A DNA stretch of 64,000 bases from Propioniciclava flava (GTDB lineage Bacteria; Actinomycetota; Actinomycetes; Propionibacteriales; Propionibacteriaceae): positions 372,001-436,000 of the forward strand of contig NZ_PPCV01000001.1 of assembly GCF_004126535.1 (NCBI RefSeq). Reading direction: 5' to 3'. The notes under the pieces are model-generated. The model did not search any database. It had not been told where the DNA came from and was given only the letters and a program-made list of their open reading frames with translations. Positions 10,334-23,129 of the stretch are shown piece after piece (position 1 is the first letter of the stretch; every line of letters starts with the position of its first letter). The position numbers were made by a program, and so were the translations under genes.

Positions 10334-11140
10334 TCAGACGCCAACATAGGACGCCACTTTTGCCCGCAACGCTGCCGGGTCGGGACCAGCTTGAAGAATC
10401 GCGCGTCCGACCATCGGTAACACCTTGTCGTGGGCGGGACCAAACATTCCGCTCAGATCCTCCATCCGGCCCCCTTGTGCTCCGATTCCTGGGACAAGGA
10501 TGGACGCGTTGAACTCGGAGAGATCGCATCCCAGGGCATGGTGGGTGCCGCCCACCACGAGTCCGATGGCCCGGGTACGCGCCCGGGAGTTGAGCTCGAT
10601 AGCGGCGTCGATGATCTCTTGCACCACCGATCCCTCGCGCCCCAGGGCGAGTTGAACCGATGCGCCCTCGGGGTTGGAGGTGCGGGCGAGCACGTAGACG
10701 CCACGATCGAAGGCGATCGCTCGTTCGAAGGCGGGCGTCAAGGCGTCGAAGCCGAGGTAGGGCGACAAGGTGACCGCATCGCCTGCCAGCGGCGATCCGG
10801 GAGCCAGATACGCCTCCGCGTAGGCCGCCATCGTCGAGCCGATGTCGCCTCGCTTGGCGTCAACGATGCTGAGGGCACCCGCGGCCGCGATGTCGCCCAG
10901 CACACGCTCCAAGACGGCTATCCCCGCCGACCCATACACCTCGAAGAAGGCGGCCTGCGGCTTGAAGACCGCCACCGACTCCCCCAGTGCCTCCACCACG
11001 ATGCGGCAGTAGCGCTCCAGGCCGTCGGCGTTCAGCGGCAGATCCCAAGCTGACAGCAAGGCGGCGTGGGGGTCGATCCCCACGCACAGATTCCCGCGTT
11101 GGGCGGTCACCGCGCTCAAGCGCTGATGGTAGGTACTCAT
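10334..11140 (-). CDS. pyrF: Orotidine 5'-phosphate decarboxylase (actinobacterial type 2)
   Basis: Last step of UMP synthesis. The 268-residue protein belongs to the longer subgroup of the family: the substrate-phosphate and first catalytic segment CVGIDPHAALLSAW is at the N-terminus, the catalytic Lys-Asp block is IVDAKRGDIGSTM near residue 93, and the C-terminal phosphate loop is LVPGIGAQGG near residue 215. It overlaps pyrD by 4 bases and closes the carA-carB-pyrD-pyrF operon. Confidence 0.96.
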   Translation of the reverse strand: MSTYHQRLSAVTAQRGNLCVGIDPHAALLSAWDLPLNADGLERYCRIVVEALGESVAVFKPQAAFFEVYGSAGIAVLERVLGDIAAAGALSIVDAKRGDIGSTMAAYAEAYLAPGSPLAGDAVTLSPYLGFDALTPAFERAIAFDRGVYVLARTSNPEGASVQLALGREGSVVQEIIDAAIELNSRARTRAIGLVVGGTHHALGCDLSEFNASILVPGIGAQGGRMEDLSGMFGPAHDKVLPMVGRAILQAGPDPAALRAKVASYVGV

Positions 11141-12200
11141 CGGACCTCCTCGTTGATGGCCGCGATCAAAGCGGGCCCGCTATAGATGAAGCCCGTATAA
11201 ATCTGCACGAGGCTTGCCCCGGCGTCCAGCAGCGCGACCGCATCGTCGGCGTTCATCACCCCTCCAGAACCGATGATCGGCAACGCACAGTGTCGGTTGA
11301 CGTAGCGCACGACCTCCCGTGCGCGCGCCGTCAACGGTGCGCCGGAGAGGCCCCCCTCCTCGTGGGCGAGGTGTCGATCCGGTGCGGCGAGCCCGTCGCG
11401 GGCCAAGGTGGTGTTGGTGGCGATGATGCCTGCTGCCCCGGCTGCCTCCGCGGCGGCCACCACCTCGTCGATCTGCGCCCAGGTGAGGTCGGGAGCCACC
11501 TTGACGAAGATCGGCACGGGCGCCCCGGGGGTCACCTGTCGCGCTCGGGTGGTCAACGCTGCAACGAGATCAGCCAGTGCGCCGCCGTCCTGCAGGGAAC
11601 GCAGGCCGGGCGTGTTGGGGCTGGAGACGTTGACGGCGATGTAATCAGCGTGCGGGCTCACCTGGTCGAAGGAGGCCAGGTAGTCAGGAATGGCCTGCTC
11701 GAGCGGGGTCGTCTTCGTCTTGCCCAACGAGATCCCCACAGGGATGCCCGCCGCGCCGTTCCCGCGCAGGATGCCCGCCACCGCGAGACGGTTGGCCATC
11801 GCCTGCGCGCCCGCATTGTTGAAGCCCATGCGGTTCACCAGCCCCGAGGACGCTGTCGCCCGGAACACGCGCGGGCGGGGGTTGCCCGGCTGCGCGTGCG
11901 CGGTGACGGTCCCGAGTTCGGCAAACGCGAACCCGAGGTACTGCCAGGCCAAGACCGCGCGGGCGTCCTTGTCCATGCCTGCGGCCAGCCCAACGCGTCC
12001 GGGGAACCGAACCCCCGCCACCGTCACGGGCTCACCCGTGGTGCGGGTGAGCATCCCCACGAGGTGGCGGGCACAGGGCAGCGAACCCAACACTGACAGC
12101 CCGGCAATCATGTCCTCGTGGATGGCCTCCGGATCGCCCCGGTGCGCGCGGAACAGAACCGGGCGCAGGAAACCCGCGTACCCGTCGCGCACCAGCGCCG

Positions 12201-12204
<4 letters not shown>
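11137..12204 (-). CDS. pyrD: Dihydroorotate dehydrogenase (quinone), class 2
   Basis: Oxidises dihydroorotate to orotate and passes electrons to membrane quinones. Start at ATG 12204 gives 355 residues and a 4-base ATGA overlap with the carB stop; the frame upstream lies within carB. Class 2 features are an N-terminal membrane-associating helix region ([19 protein letters not shown]), the FMN-binding block [14 protein letters not shown], the catalytic-serine loop [14 protein letters not shown] near residue 205, and [20 protein letters not shown] near the C-terminus. Confidence 0.95.
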
Positions 12205-15547
<3,343 letters not shown>

Positions 15548-15548
<1 letters not shown>

Positions 15549-16696
15549 CAGGCGTTCTCTCCCGTCGTGCGGTGGGCGTCCATGACCTCGATGAAACGGT
15601 CGAACAGGTAGGCGGAGTCGTGGGGGCCGGCTGCGGCCTCGGGGTGGTACTGAACCGAGAAGCCGAGCACCGTCCCGTCGGCGTCGGTGAGTTCGAGACC
15701 CTCCACGACGTCATCGTTCAAACACACGTGGCTGACGCGGGCAGCGCCCCAACGCGTCGGCGTGTCGTGCTCCAGCGGCGCGTCCACCGCGAACCCGTGG
15801 TTCTGCGCGGTGATCTCGACCTTGCCGGTACGACGATCTTGGACGGGCTGGTTGATCCCGCGGTGCCCGTACTTCAGCTTGTAGGTGCCAAACCCGAGCG
15901 CCCGTCCGAAGATCTGATTACCGAAGCAGATCCCGAAGTAGGGCAGGCCCGCGTCCAAGACGCCAGTCAGCAAGGAGACAGCCTCATCGGCGGTGCCCGG
16001 GTCCCCTGGCCCGTTGCTGAAGAAGACACCGTCGACGCCCAACGCCGTGATGTCGTCCAGGGTTGCCGTGGCGGGCAGGACGTGCACCTCGATGCCCCGA
16101 CGCGCCATCAGTTCGGGCGTCATCTCCTTGATGCCCAGGTCGATCGCAGCCACCTTGTGCGTCCGCGTCCCCTGGGCGGGGATCACGACGGGAGCGGTCA
16201 GCGTCACGTCGGCGACCAGGTTGGCCCCGGACATGCGTGGCTGTTCCAGCACCCGTTGCACAAGAACGTCGGGGTCCAGTTCCGTCGTCGAGATCGCGGC
16301 TCGCATGGAGCCGCGTTCGCGCAGGTGGCGTGTGAGGGCCCGCGTGTCGAGTTCGCAGATGCCTACGACGCCTTGGGCGCGCAGTTCCTCATCCAGGCTG
16401 CGGTTGGAGCGCCAGTTCGAGCGGACGCGGGAGGCGTCCCGGACGACGTAACCCGCGACCCAGATGCGGCGCGATTCGTCGTCCTCGTCGTTCCAGCCGG
16501 TGTTGCCTATCTGGGGGGCGGTCGCCACCACAATCTGGCGACGGTAGGAGGGATCGGTGAGGGTCTCTTGATAGCCCGTCATGCCCGTGGAGAACACGGC
16601 TTCGCCGAAGGTTTCCCCGGTGGCCCCGAAGGACGAACCACGGAAAAACCGACCGTCCTCCAGTACGAGCAGTGCGGGGGTGTCGGTGCGTTCCAT
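15548..16696 (-). CDS. carA: Carbamoyl-phosphate synthase small subunit
   Basis: Glutaminase subunit that supplies ammonia to CarB. I chose ATG 16696 (382 residues, beginning [15 protein letters not shown]) because a good ribosome-binding site, AGAAGGGA, lies 8 bases ahead of it. An in-frame ATG at 16714, overlapping the nusB stop by 4 bases, would add six residues. The class I glutamine amidotransferase domain has its nucleophile in [11 protein letters not shown] and its His-Glu pair in [14 protein letters not shown]. The gene follows nusB directly; pyrR, pyrB and pyrC, which often lie between nusB and carA in actinobacteria, are absent here. Confidence 0.95.
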
Positions 16697-16710
16697 GGTT
16701 GCGTCCCTTC

Positions 16711-17313
16711 TCATCCTTGGGCCGGGTCCCCCGTCGGGTCCGGAGCCGAGTGGCTGACGTCGCTACCGCCGGACGCGGTGGACGTTGATGGTGTCGAATG
16801 GCCCGTTGCCGCAGCGTCGTCCGTTGCGGTCTCCGACGCCTCAGCGGCTGCGGAGTCGGGCGTGCGTCGTCGCAGCACGTCGGTGGCACGCGCCAAGACA
16901 GCATTGACGAACGCCGGGGAGTCGTCGGTCGACAACTCCGCAGCCAGGTCGACCGCCTCGGCGATCGCTACCCGCTGCGGGGTGTCGGTGTGCATCATTT
17001 CGTAGATTGCGATGCGCGCCAGGTTACGGTCGACCCGGTTCATGCGGTCGAGCGTCCACCCATCGGCGAGGCTGTCGACCAGCACGCTGTCGATCACCTC
17101 GGCGAATTCGAGATAGCCGTTGACCAGGTCGATCGTGAACGGGCGCACCGGCGGCTCGGCCAGCGCAACCCGATCCGCGAGGGTTTCGACAGTCGGCCGT
17201 TCCCGCAACTCGCTCTCGAACAAGATGTCGAGAGCGCGTTTGCGAGCCTTCGTCCGGGGCGAATTGTCGCGGTTCGCGATCCGGCCGTGCGGGGGAAGAG
17301 CGGGCTCGGTCAC
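16711..17313 (-). CDS. nusB: Transcription antitermination protein NusB
   Basis: RNA-binding subunit of the rRNA antitermination complex. The 200-residue protein has the all-helical NusB core in residues 20-145, with the arginine-rich RNA-binding start [20 protein letters not shown] and the core block [20 protein letters not shown]. The final 50 residues are a low-complexity Ser/Thr/Ala tail, longer than in most homologues and probably disordered. It overlaps efp by 4 bases. Confidence 0.93.
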   Translation of the reverse strand: MTEPALPPHGRIANRDNSPRTKARKRALDILFESELRERPTVETLADRVALAEPPVRPFTIDLVNGYLEFAEVIDSVLVDSLADGWTLDRMNRVDRNLARIAIYEMMHTDTPQRVAIAEAVDLAAELSTDDSPAFVNAVLARATDVLRRRTPDSAAAEASETATDDAAATGHSTPSTSTASGGSDVSHSAPDPTGDPAQG

Positions 17314-17879
17314 CCGTTGATCCGGCCGAGGTAGCTACCGTCGCGGGTGTCGACCTTGACCTTGGTGCCAGCCTCGATGAACAGCGGCACCTGGATCTGC
17401 TTGCCGGTCTCCAGCGTGGCGGGCTTGGTACCCGCGGAACTGCGGTCGCCTTGGAGGCCGGGTTCGGTGTAGGTGATCTCCAACTCGACCGAGGCCGGGA
17501 GTTCGATGTAGAGCGGGTTTTCGTCGTGGAGCGCGACCATGGCGTTCTGGTTCTCCAGCATGTAGTCGGCCGCATCGCCGACCGTGTCCGAGGGGATGCT
17601 CACCTGCTCGTAGCTGGTCGTGTCCATGAAGACGTAGGAGTCGCCGTCGTTGTAGAGGTACTGCATCTCGCGGCGGTCCACCTGGGCGCTCTCGACCTTG
17701 GTGTCGGAGTTGAACGTCTTGTCCACGACTTTGCCGCTCAGCACGTGCTTGAGCTTGCTGCGCACCACCGTGTTGCCCTTGCCAGGCTTGTGGTGCTGGA
17801 ACCAAATGACCTGCCACAGCTGGCCATCGAGGTCGAGGACCGTGCCGTTCTTGAGGTCGTTGGTCGAAATCGTGGGCAT
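17310..17879 (-). CDS. efp: Elongation factor P
   Basis: Binds the ribosome between the P and E sites and relieves stalling at polyproline stretches. Start at ATG 17879 gives 189 residues beginning [20 protein letters not shown]; the upstream part of the frame is not EF-P-like. The loop that carries the functional lysine reads [17 protein letters not shown]. The three beta-barrel domains are complete, ending [12 protein letters not shown]. The 100 bases upstream, to 17,980, contain the promoter region and the ribosome-binding site GAAGGACA ahead of the ATG; I see no riboswitch. Confidence 0.95.
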   Translation of the reverse strand: MPTISTNDLKNGTVLDLDGQLWQVIWFQHHKPGKGNTVVRSKLKHVLSGKVVDKTFNSDTKVESAQVDRREMQYLYNDGDSYVFMDTTSYEQVSIPSDTVGDAADYMLENQNAMVALHDENPLYIELPASVELEITYTEPGLQGDRSSAGTKPATLETGKQIQVPLFIEAGTKVKVDTRDGSYLGRING

Positions 17880-17979
17880 GGAGTGTCCTTCCGGCGTGAC
17901 GTTTCCGACGGGCCACTCTACCGGATGCCGGGCCTCGTGCGTCCCCGTGACCCCTGTGTGGCGTCGGTCCTTCCTCAGA

Positions 17980-18657
17980 TTAGGTGCGCGGGACGCCGGG
18001 CCTCTTCCTCTGCCCCAGATCACGCAACAACCGATAGCGCGCCTCGGCGTGCGGAACGCTGACCTCGGTCATGGCATCGGCCAGACTCTCGTTGCCAGTG
18101 GCGCGGACGCCGTCGATGGCACCCTGAACGTCCTCAGGGGAGCGGTTCTGGCTCAACTTGTCCTTCGCTTCGACGCGGGTGATGCGCAGTTCGATGCCGA
18201 CGATGGCGCGCAGCATCTTCTCCACGGCATCCGGATCGACCAGATCCAGGTCGGCGCCGTGCCGCGATGACAGTTGGCGCGAGGCGGCGAGCACCCAGGC
18301 GGGATCCTCGTGGATCACCAGTGGCCCGTACGCGTGCACGGTGGCGTAGTTCCAGGTCGACACGCCGGGTGAGGCCTGCTGGGAGGAGAACCAGTCCGCG
18401 TGAATGTAGCCCTCGGGCCCCGAGAGGATCGCCAAGGCCTCCCCCAGGTACGGGCGCTTCCACAGGGGGTTGACGCGTGCCACGTGGAAGATCAGGGAGC
18501 CCCAACCCTCACCTTCAGCGTCGGGGCGCCACAGGAGCGGCAACAGCGTCGCCGCCGGGCCGTCCTCGTGCGCGGTCACGACTTGGGCCGTGGTCGCCGC
18601 CTGGAGCAGTTCCGTCACCCGTGCGGGGTTCATGGCGAAGTGCCGGGGAATGTACAT
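17980..18657 (-). CDS. FMN-binding negative transcriptional regulator (PaiB-like)
   Basis: A 225-residue protein of the PaiB/FMN-binding split-barrel family; the founding Bacillus member represses sporulation and protease genes, but the biochemical role of most homologues is unknown. Characteristic segments are [19 protein letters not shown] at the N-terminus, [20 protein letters not shown] near residue 75 and [17 protein letters not shown] near residue 112. The stop-side gene efp is 100 bases away, and its own start shares one base with the aroB stop, so it may be carried on the shikimate transcript. No DNA-binding motif is visible. Confidence 0.85.
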   Translation of the reverse strand: MYIPRHFAMNPARVTELLQAATTAQVVTAHEDGPAATLLPLLWRPDAEGEGWGSLIFHVARVNPLWKRPYLGEALAILSGPEGYIHADWFSSQQASPGVSTWNYATVHAYGPLVIHEDPAWVLAASRQLSSRHGADLDLVDPDAVEKMLRAIVGIELRITRVEAKDKLSQNRSPEDVQGAIDGVRATGNESLADAMTEVSVPHAEARYRLLRDLGQRKRPGVPRT

Positions 18658-19745
18658 CAGCGCGTCAACTCCTTATATGTCGCCCGCAGCACCGCCTCAT
18701 CGGGTGCCTGCGCGATGAACGGCGACCCGACCTCGTCCAACAAGACGAAGCGCAGCGCATCGCCTCGGGTCTTCTTGTCCAGGCTCATCGTGGCGCGCAG
18801 ATCGTCGTAGGCCGCGGGATCGTAGGTGGTGGGCAACCCCACCGAGGTCAACAGGCGCTGGTGGCGCTGCACGAACGCCTCATCGGCGTGACCCAGGTTG
18901 CGCGAGAGCAGCGCCGCAAACACAACGCCGACCGACACCGCATACCCGTGCCGCCACCTGAAATGCTCGCGCCTTTCAATGGCGTGCCCGAGGGTGTGCC
19001 CATAGTTGAGCAGTTCGCGCCCCACGTGTGTGCCGTGGCTGGTTGCCTCGCGCAGGTCACCGCTCACCACGCCCGCCTTGACGTGCATGGACCGGGTCAC
19101 CGCCTCGGCCAGCGCATCGGAGGCGGGATCGAGCATGGCCGCCGGATCGTTCTCCACCAGTTCCAGGGTGCGCTCATCGGCGATGAGACCGTGTTTGATC
19201 ATCTCGGCCAAGCCGCCGCGCAGGTCGTCGACGGGGAGGGTGGCGAGCACGTCGAGGTCGGCCAGCACCGCAGCCGGCTCCCAAAACGCCCCCACCAGGT
19301 TCTTGCCGGCTGGCAGGTTGATCCCGGTTTTGCCCCCCACGGCGGCATCCACCATGGCCAGCAAGGTGGTGGGCACCGACACGTAGCGGACGCCGCGCAG
19401 CCACGTCGCCGCGACAAAGCCCGCCACATCCGTCGTGGCACCGCCACCAAACCCGACGACCGAGTCGCTGCGAGTGAAACCCGCCCCGGCCAGGGCATCC
19501 CAACAATCGGCGAGGAAACTCGTCGTCTTCGCCGCCTCTCCCGGCGGTGCCGCCAGGAGCAGCACCTCGGCGTCCACCTGCCCCGCGAGCGCCTCCGCCT
19601 GGTCGCTGAGTTCGACCGGATGGATCAGCGCCACCCGATCACTGCTTGCCACCAGGCCGGGCAGCAGAGCCGTCGCCCCACGGCCCACGGTGACGTCGTA
19701 GGGCCGCTCCGCGGCAACAGGGACGGTCTCGAGGGTCGAACTCAT
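18657..19745 (-). CDS. aroB: 3-dehydroquinate synthase
   Basis: Second step of the shikimate pathway, NAD- and metal-dependent cyclisation of DAHP to 3-dehydroquinate. The 362-residue protein has the NAD-binding block VVGFGGGATTDVAGFVAATW near residue 98, the active-site loop VDAAVGGKTGINLPAGKNLVG near residue 132, and the metal ligands Glu (LAEMIKHGLI) and His (NYGHTLGHAIE). It overlaps aroK by 4 bases, and aroK overlaps aroC, so aroC-aroK-aroB are one operon. Chorismate made by this pathway is also the precursor for the aminobenzoate cluster at the far end of the window. Confidence 0.96.
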   Translation of the reverse strand: MSSTLETVPVAAERPYDVTVGRGATALLPGLVASSDRVALIHPVELSDQAEALAGQVDAEVLLLAAPPGEAAKTTSFLADCWDALAGAGFTRSDSVVGFGGGATTDVAGFVAATWLRGVRYVSVPTTLLAMVDAAVGGKTGINLPAGKNLVGAFWEPAAVLADLDVLATLPVDDLRGGLAEMIKHGLIADERTLELVENDPAAMLDPASDALAEAVTRSMHVKAGVVSGDLREATSHGTHVGRELLNYGHTLGHAIERREHFRWRHGYAVSVGVVFAALLSRNLGHADEAFVQRHQRLLTSVGLPTTYDPAAYDDLRATMSLDKKTRGDALRFVLLDEVGSPFIAQAPDEAVLRATYKELTR

Positions 19746-20245
19746 GCTTCCTCCAATGCGGCGACGATCACGTCAACCAGAGCGTCGGGTTCGCGTCCGT
19801 TGGTGTCGACCGACACCGTAGCCAGTGAGGCATACACGGGCGTGCGAGCCTTCAGCAAGGCAATCAAGGTGCCCCGGATGCCCCCACCGGCGAGCAGCGG
19901 ACGCCCTTGGTCCAACCCGATGCGCGTCACGGCGTGATGCGCATCCACCTGCAGCCAGACGGTGGGCACCCCATCGAGCGCCTCGGCGATCTGCGGGGTC
20001 AGCGGTGCGCCCCCACCCAAGCTCACCACGCCTGAACCCGTCAGGAGTTCGAGTGTGACGGTGGCCTCCAGCGCACGGAAGGCGTCCTCGCCGTCATCGG
20101 CGAAGATGTCGCGGATGCTGCGGCCTTCGCGCTCCTCAATCACGGCGTCCACATCGACGAACGGGACGTCGAGCCGCTGGGCCAGCAAGGGCCCTAGCGT
20201 TGACTTGCCACTCCCGGGGGCGCCGATCAGCGCGATGGCGCTCAC
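19742..20245 (-). CDS. aroK: Shikimate kinase
   Basis: Phosphorylates shikimate at the 3-hydroxyl. The 167-residue P-loop protein begins with [20 protein letters not shown]. It has the shikimate-binding [15 protein letters not shown] block and the GGG(A) motif [11 protein letters not shown] near residue 78. Length is typical. It overlaps both neighbours by 4 bases. Confidence 0.95.
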   Translation of the reverse strand: MSAIALIGAPGSGKSTLGPLLAQRLDVPFVDVDAVIEEREGRSIRDIFADDGEDAFRALEATVTLELLTGSGVVSLGGGAPLTPQIAEALDGVPTVWLQVDAHHAVTRIGLDQGRPLLAGGGIRGTLIALLKARTPVYASLATVSVDTNGREPDALVDVIVAALEEA

Positions 20246-21429
20246 GCGAGCCGCCGGGCCGCCAGCCGGTCGAGGTAGGCCTGGTGGTTGCGGGAGGTCT
20301 CCCCCAGCGAATCACCGCCGAACTTCTCCAGCATCAGTTCGGCGAGCACGAGAGCCACCATGGCCTCGGCCACCACACCCGCGGCGGGCACCGCGCAGAC
20401 GTCGGAGCGCTGATGGTGGGCCGCGGCGGGCTCCAAGGTGGTGGTGTCGACCGTCCGCAGGGCGCGCGGCACGGTGGCGATCGGCTTCATCGCGGCACGG
20501 ACCCGCAGGAGTTCGCCGGTGCTCATGCCACCTTCGGTGCCCCCGGATCGGTTGGAGACGCGGGCGATGTGCTCGCCGTGGAGCACCATCTCGTCGTGGG
20601 CGGCGGACCCGCGCGTGCGCGCCAGGGCGAAACCGTCGCCGATCTCCACGCCCTTGATCGCCTGGATCCCCATGAGCGCCCCGGCCAACCGGGCATCCAG
20701 CCGCGTGTCGCCTTGGGAATGCGACCCGATGCCAGGAGGCATACCCGTCACGACGACCTCGACGACGCCACCCAGCGTGTCTCCAGCCGCCTTCGCCGCA
20801 TCGATCTCTTCCAGCATCCGGGCCGAGGATGCGGGATCGAAACACCGGACCGGATCGGCGTCGATCGCGTCCCGGTAGGCAACCGTGGGCACCGCAGTGC
20901 CCTGGCTGACGACCGGACCGATCTCAACGACGTGGCTGACCACACCGATCCCGTACGCCTGCTCCAAGAAGTTGGTGGCGACACGACCCAGCGCCACCCG
21001 CGCAGCGGTCTCGCGCGCGGACGCCCGCTCAAGGATGGGACGTGCCTCGTCCCAGTCGTACTTTTGCATGCCCGCCAGGTCCGCGTGCCCGGGACGCGGC
21101 CGCGTCAACGCCGCATTGCGGGCTTGGGCGGCCAAGACGTCCTCATCGACCGCGTCGGGGGCCATGACGGTCTCCCACTTGGGCCATTCGGTGTTGGCGA
21201 TCATGATCGCCAACGGCGAGCCCAGCGTCTCGCCGTGGCGCACGCCGGTCAGCAACGTGACCTCGTCGACCTCGAACTTCATCCGGGCGCCTCGCCCCAC
21301 CCCCAGTCGTCGGCGACGCAACGCATCGGCGATGTCGGCGGTGGACACGGACACGTGGGACGGAATGCCCTCCAGGGTGGCGACCAGCGCCCGCCCATGA
21401 GATTCCCCCGCCGTTAGGTAACGCAGCAT
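20242..21429 (-). CDS. aroC: Chorismate synthase
   Basis: FMN-dependent final step of chorismate synthesis (EPSP to chorismate). The 395-residue protein starts [20 protein letters not shown], the classic family signature. It also has the second signature with [12 protein letters not shown] and, near the C-terminus, the block [20 protein letters not shown]. It is the first gene of the aroC-aroK-aroB run, with 72 bases separating it from mltG. Confidence 0.96.
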   Translation of the reverse strand: MLRYLTAGESHGRALVATLEGIPSHVSVSTADIADALRRRRLGVGRGARMKFEVDEVTLLTGVRHGETLGSPLAIMIANTEWPKWETVMAPDAVDEDVLAAQARNAALTRPRPGHADLAGMQKYDWDEARPILERASARETAARVALGRVATNFLEQAYGIGVVSHVVEIGPVVSQGTAVPTVAYRDAIDADPVRCFDPASSARMLEEIDAAKAAGDTLGGVVEVVVTGMPPGIGSHSQGDTRLDARLAGALMGIQAIKGVEIGDGFALARTRGSAAHDEMVLHGEHIARVSNRSGGTEGGMSTGELLRVRAAMKPIATVPRALRTVDTTTLEPAAAHHQRSDVCAVPAAGVVAEAMVALVLAELMLEKFGGDSLGETSRNHQAYLDRLAARRLA

Positions 21430-21461
21430 GTCGGCAACTTTGCCACAGGGGCCGAGGCGGA

Positions 21462-21483
21462 CCGCACCCGGGGCGAGGTGCGG
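21462..21483. terminator. Short GC-rich hairpin between mltG and aroC
   Basis: A 7-bp perfect inverted repeat (CCGCACC at 21462-21468 and GGTGCGG at 21477-21483, 8-base loop) lies in the 72-base gap between mltG and aroC. No T-run follows on the minus strand, so it would be a weak terminator or a processing/attenuation hairpin at best. Confidence 0.35.
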
Positions 21484-21501
21484 ACGCCCCTTAGCGCCCG
21501 T

Positions 21502-22650
21502 TCAGCACTTGTCGGAGGTCTTGCAGAACTCCTGGAACTTGGCCACCGCCGCCTGATGCTGCTCGTAGGTGTCGCTGAACACGGTCTCCCCCGTATCCAG
21601 GTTGACCACGACGAAGAAGAGCCAGTTCCCCTCGGCCGGGGTCACGGCCGCTTCCATCGCATCCTCCGAGGGCGACGTGATGGGCGTGGGGGGCAACTTG
21701 CCTGCGTTCTTGTCCAGGTAGGTGTTGTAGGGGGAGTCGATCTTGCGCTCTTCAGGGCTCGTGGTGACCCTGCCGGTGATGTTGTTGGCGTAGGCCACCG
21801 TGGCATCCGATTCCAGCTTTTGGCCCTTGGCGAGACGGTTGTAAAACACTCGCGCGACCTTTTGCCGGTCCTCGGTGGTCATCGCCTCCCGCTCCACCAG
21901 GCTGGCCATCACCAACGCGGTGTAGGGGTCTTTGGCCGGGGAGTTGGTGGCCTGGGTGACCCAGTCGTTGCGTTCCACCACCTTGTTGAAGTTGTCCACG
22001 GTCACCTTCATGGTGCCCAACGCGGTCGGGGTGCTGCCCAACTCGTAGGTGTCGGGGAACAGGAAACCGTCGACATTGCCCTTGCCCCACGCGGGGAGCC
22101 CGAGATTCCCGGGGGCTGCGGCGATCGCCTGGAAGTCGGCCACCGGCAGCTTCGTCGCCGCCGCCATAGCCGCCAGTTGCTCGCTGGTCCGTTGCCCTTC
22201 GCGCAACTGCATCGTGTTACGGACCAGGTTGTTGGAATCCAGCAGCGCGTCGAACGCGGCCATCACCGACATCTGCGTTTTCAGGTTGTACTGCCCCGCT
22301 TGCACACGCGAGGACTCATCGGGCCGGGATTGGGCGTACCGACGAAACGCGTCGGAGGATTTGACGACGTCCTTGTCCTGCAAGAGCTTGCCGACAGCCG
22401 TCATCGAGGCGCCGCGAGGGATCTCTACCTGGATCGGATCGACGCCAGTCCCGATGTAATCGTCCTTCGTGCGGAACGACATCCAGGCGTCCCACGCCTT
22501 GCCTCCCACGAACCAGATGCCACCGAAGACGATGACGAGCGCCAAGGCGACGGCGATCCAGCCCTTCGCCCGGTGCTTGACCTCGGGGAAGTCCCACTCC
22601 CCGGTCTCGGGATCCCGAAGCCGGGGCTCGCGCGCGCGTCGAGGTTTCAT
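21502..22650 (-). CDS. mltG: Endolytic murein transglycosylase MltG (YceG-like)
   Basis: Membrane-anchored enzyme that cuts nascent glycan strands and limits peptidoglycan chain length. The 382-residue protein has a short basic cytoplasmic tail (KPRRAREPRLRDPETGEWD), one transmembrane segment at about residues 33-52 (VALALVIVFGGIWFVGG) and an extracytoplasmic YceG domain. The catalytic glutamate lies in MASLVEREAMTTEDRQKVA near residue 230, and the family block SPYNTYLDKNAGKLPPTPI follows. The two C-terminal cysteines (FCKTSDKC) could form a disulfide. It overlaps ruvX by 4 bases. Confidence 0.92.
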   Translation of the reverse strand: MKPRRAREPRLRDPETGEWDFPEVKHRAKGWIAVALALVIVFGGIWFVGGKAWDAWMSFRTKDDYIGTGVDPIQVEIPRGASMTAVGKLLQDKDVVKSSDAFRRYAQSRPDESSRVQAGQYNLKTQMSVMAAFDALLDSNNLVRNTMQLREGQRTSEQLAAMAAATKLPVADFQAIAAAPGNLGLPAWGKGNVDGFLFPDTYELGSTPTALGTMKVTVDNFNKVVERNDWVTQATNSPAKDPYTALVMASLVEREAMTTEDRQKVARVFYNRLAKGQKLESDATVAYANNITGRVTTSPEERKIDSPYNTYLDKNAGKLPPTPITSPSEDAMEAAVTPAEGNWLFFVVVNLDTGETVFSDTYEQHQAAVAKFQEFCKTSDKC

Positions 22651-23129
22651 CGGAGATTCCTTCCATCGATGCGCTCGCCGACGCGGGCCATCGCCACCCG
22701 TTCGCCATCGAGCGCCTGGTTCAAGATTGCCACGGCGGCAGCCTGGTCGATCACGGAACGCTGCGTGCGGCTGGAGCGCCCCGCATCGTGCAGTTGTCGC
22801 GTGGCCGTCACCGTCGTGAGTCGTTCATCCACCAGCCGCACCTCCAGGTCGGGGAACAGCCGCGACACCAGTTCGGCGCCGTCACGCGCCATCGCGGCTG
22901 CCTCGCCTTCACCGCCACGAAGGTGCCGCGGCAACCCCAGGTAGGCCACCACGGGCTCGTACTCGGCGACGATGGCACGCAGGCGTTCAGTGACGACGCG
23001 CCGGTCCGACGCTGGAGTGATCGTCTCGACGGGGTAGGCCAAGACGCCCGCGGCGTCACACGCGGCGACCCCGATACGCGCCTTGCCCCAGTCCAGCCCC
23101 AACCGGACCCCGTAGGTGCCGTCGGTCAT
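22647..23129 (-). CDS. ruvX: Holliday junction resolvase-like protein RuvX/YqgF
   Basis: A 160-residue RNase H-fold protein of the YqgF family, involved in 16S rRNA 5'-end maturation in Escherichia coli and proposed as a resolvase elsewhere. Catalytic acidic residues are visible in VRLGLDWGKARIGVAACD at the N-terminus, DERLTTVTAT near residue 100 and VIDQAAAVAILNQAL near residue 125. The alaS-ruvX-mltG-aroC order is conserved in many actinobacteria. It overlaps alaS and mltG by 4 bases each. Confidence 0.93.
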   Translation of the reverse strand: MTDGTYGVRLGLDWGKARIGVAACDAAGVLAYPVETITPASDRRVVTERLRAIVAEYEPVVAYLGLPRHLRGGEGEAAAMARDGAELVSRLFPDLEVRLVDERLTTVTATRQLHDAGRSSRTQRSVIDQAAAVAILNQALDGERVAMARVGERIDGRNLR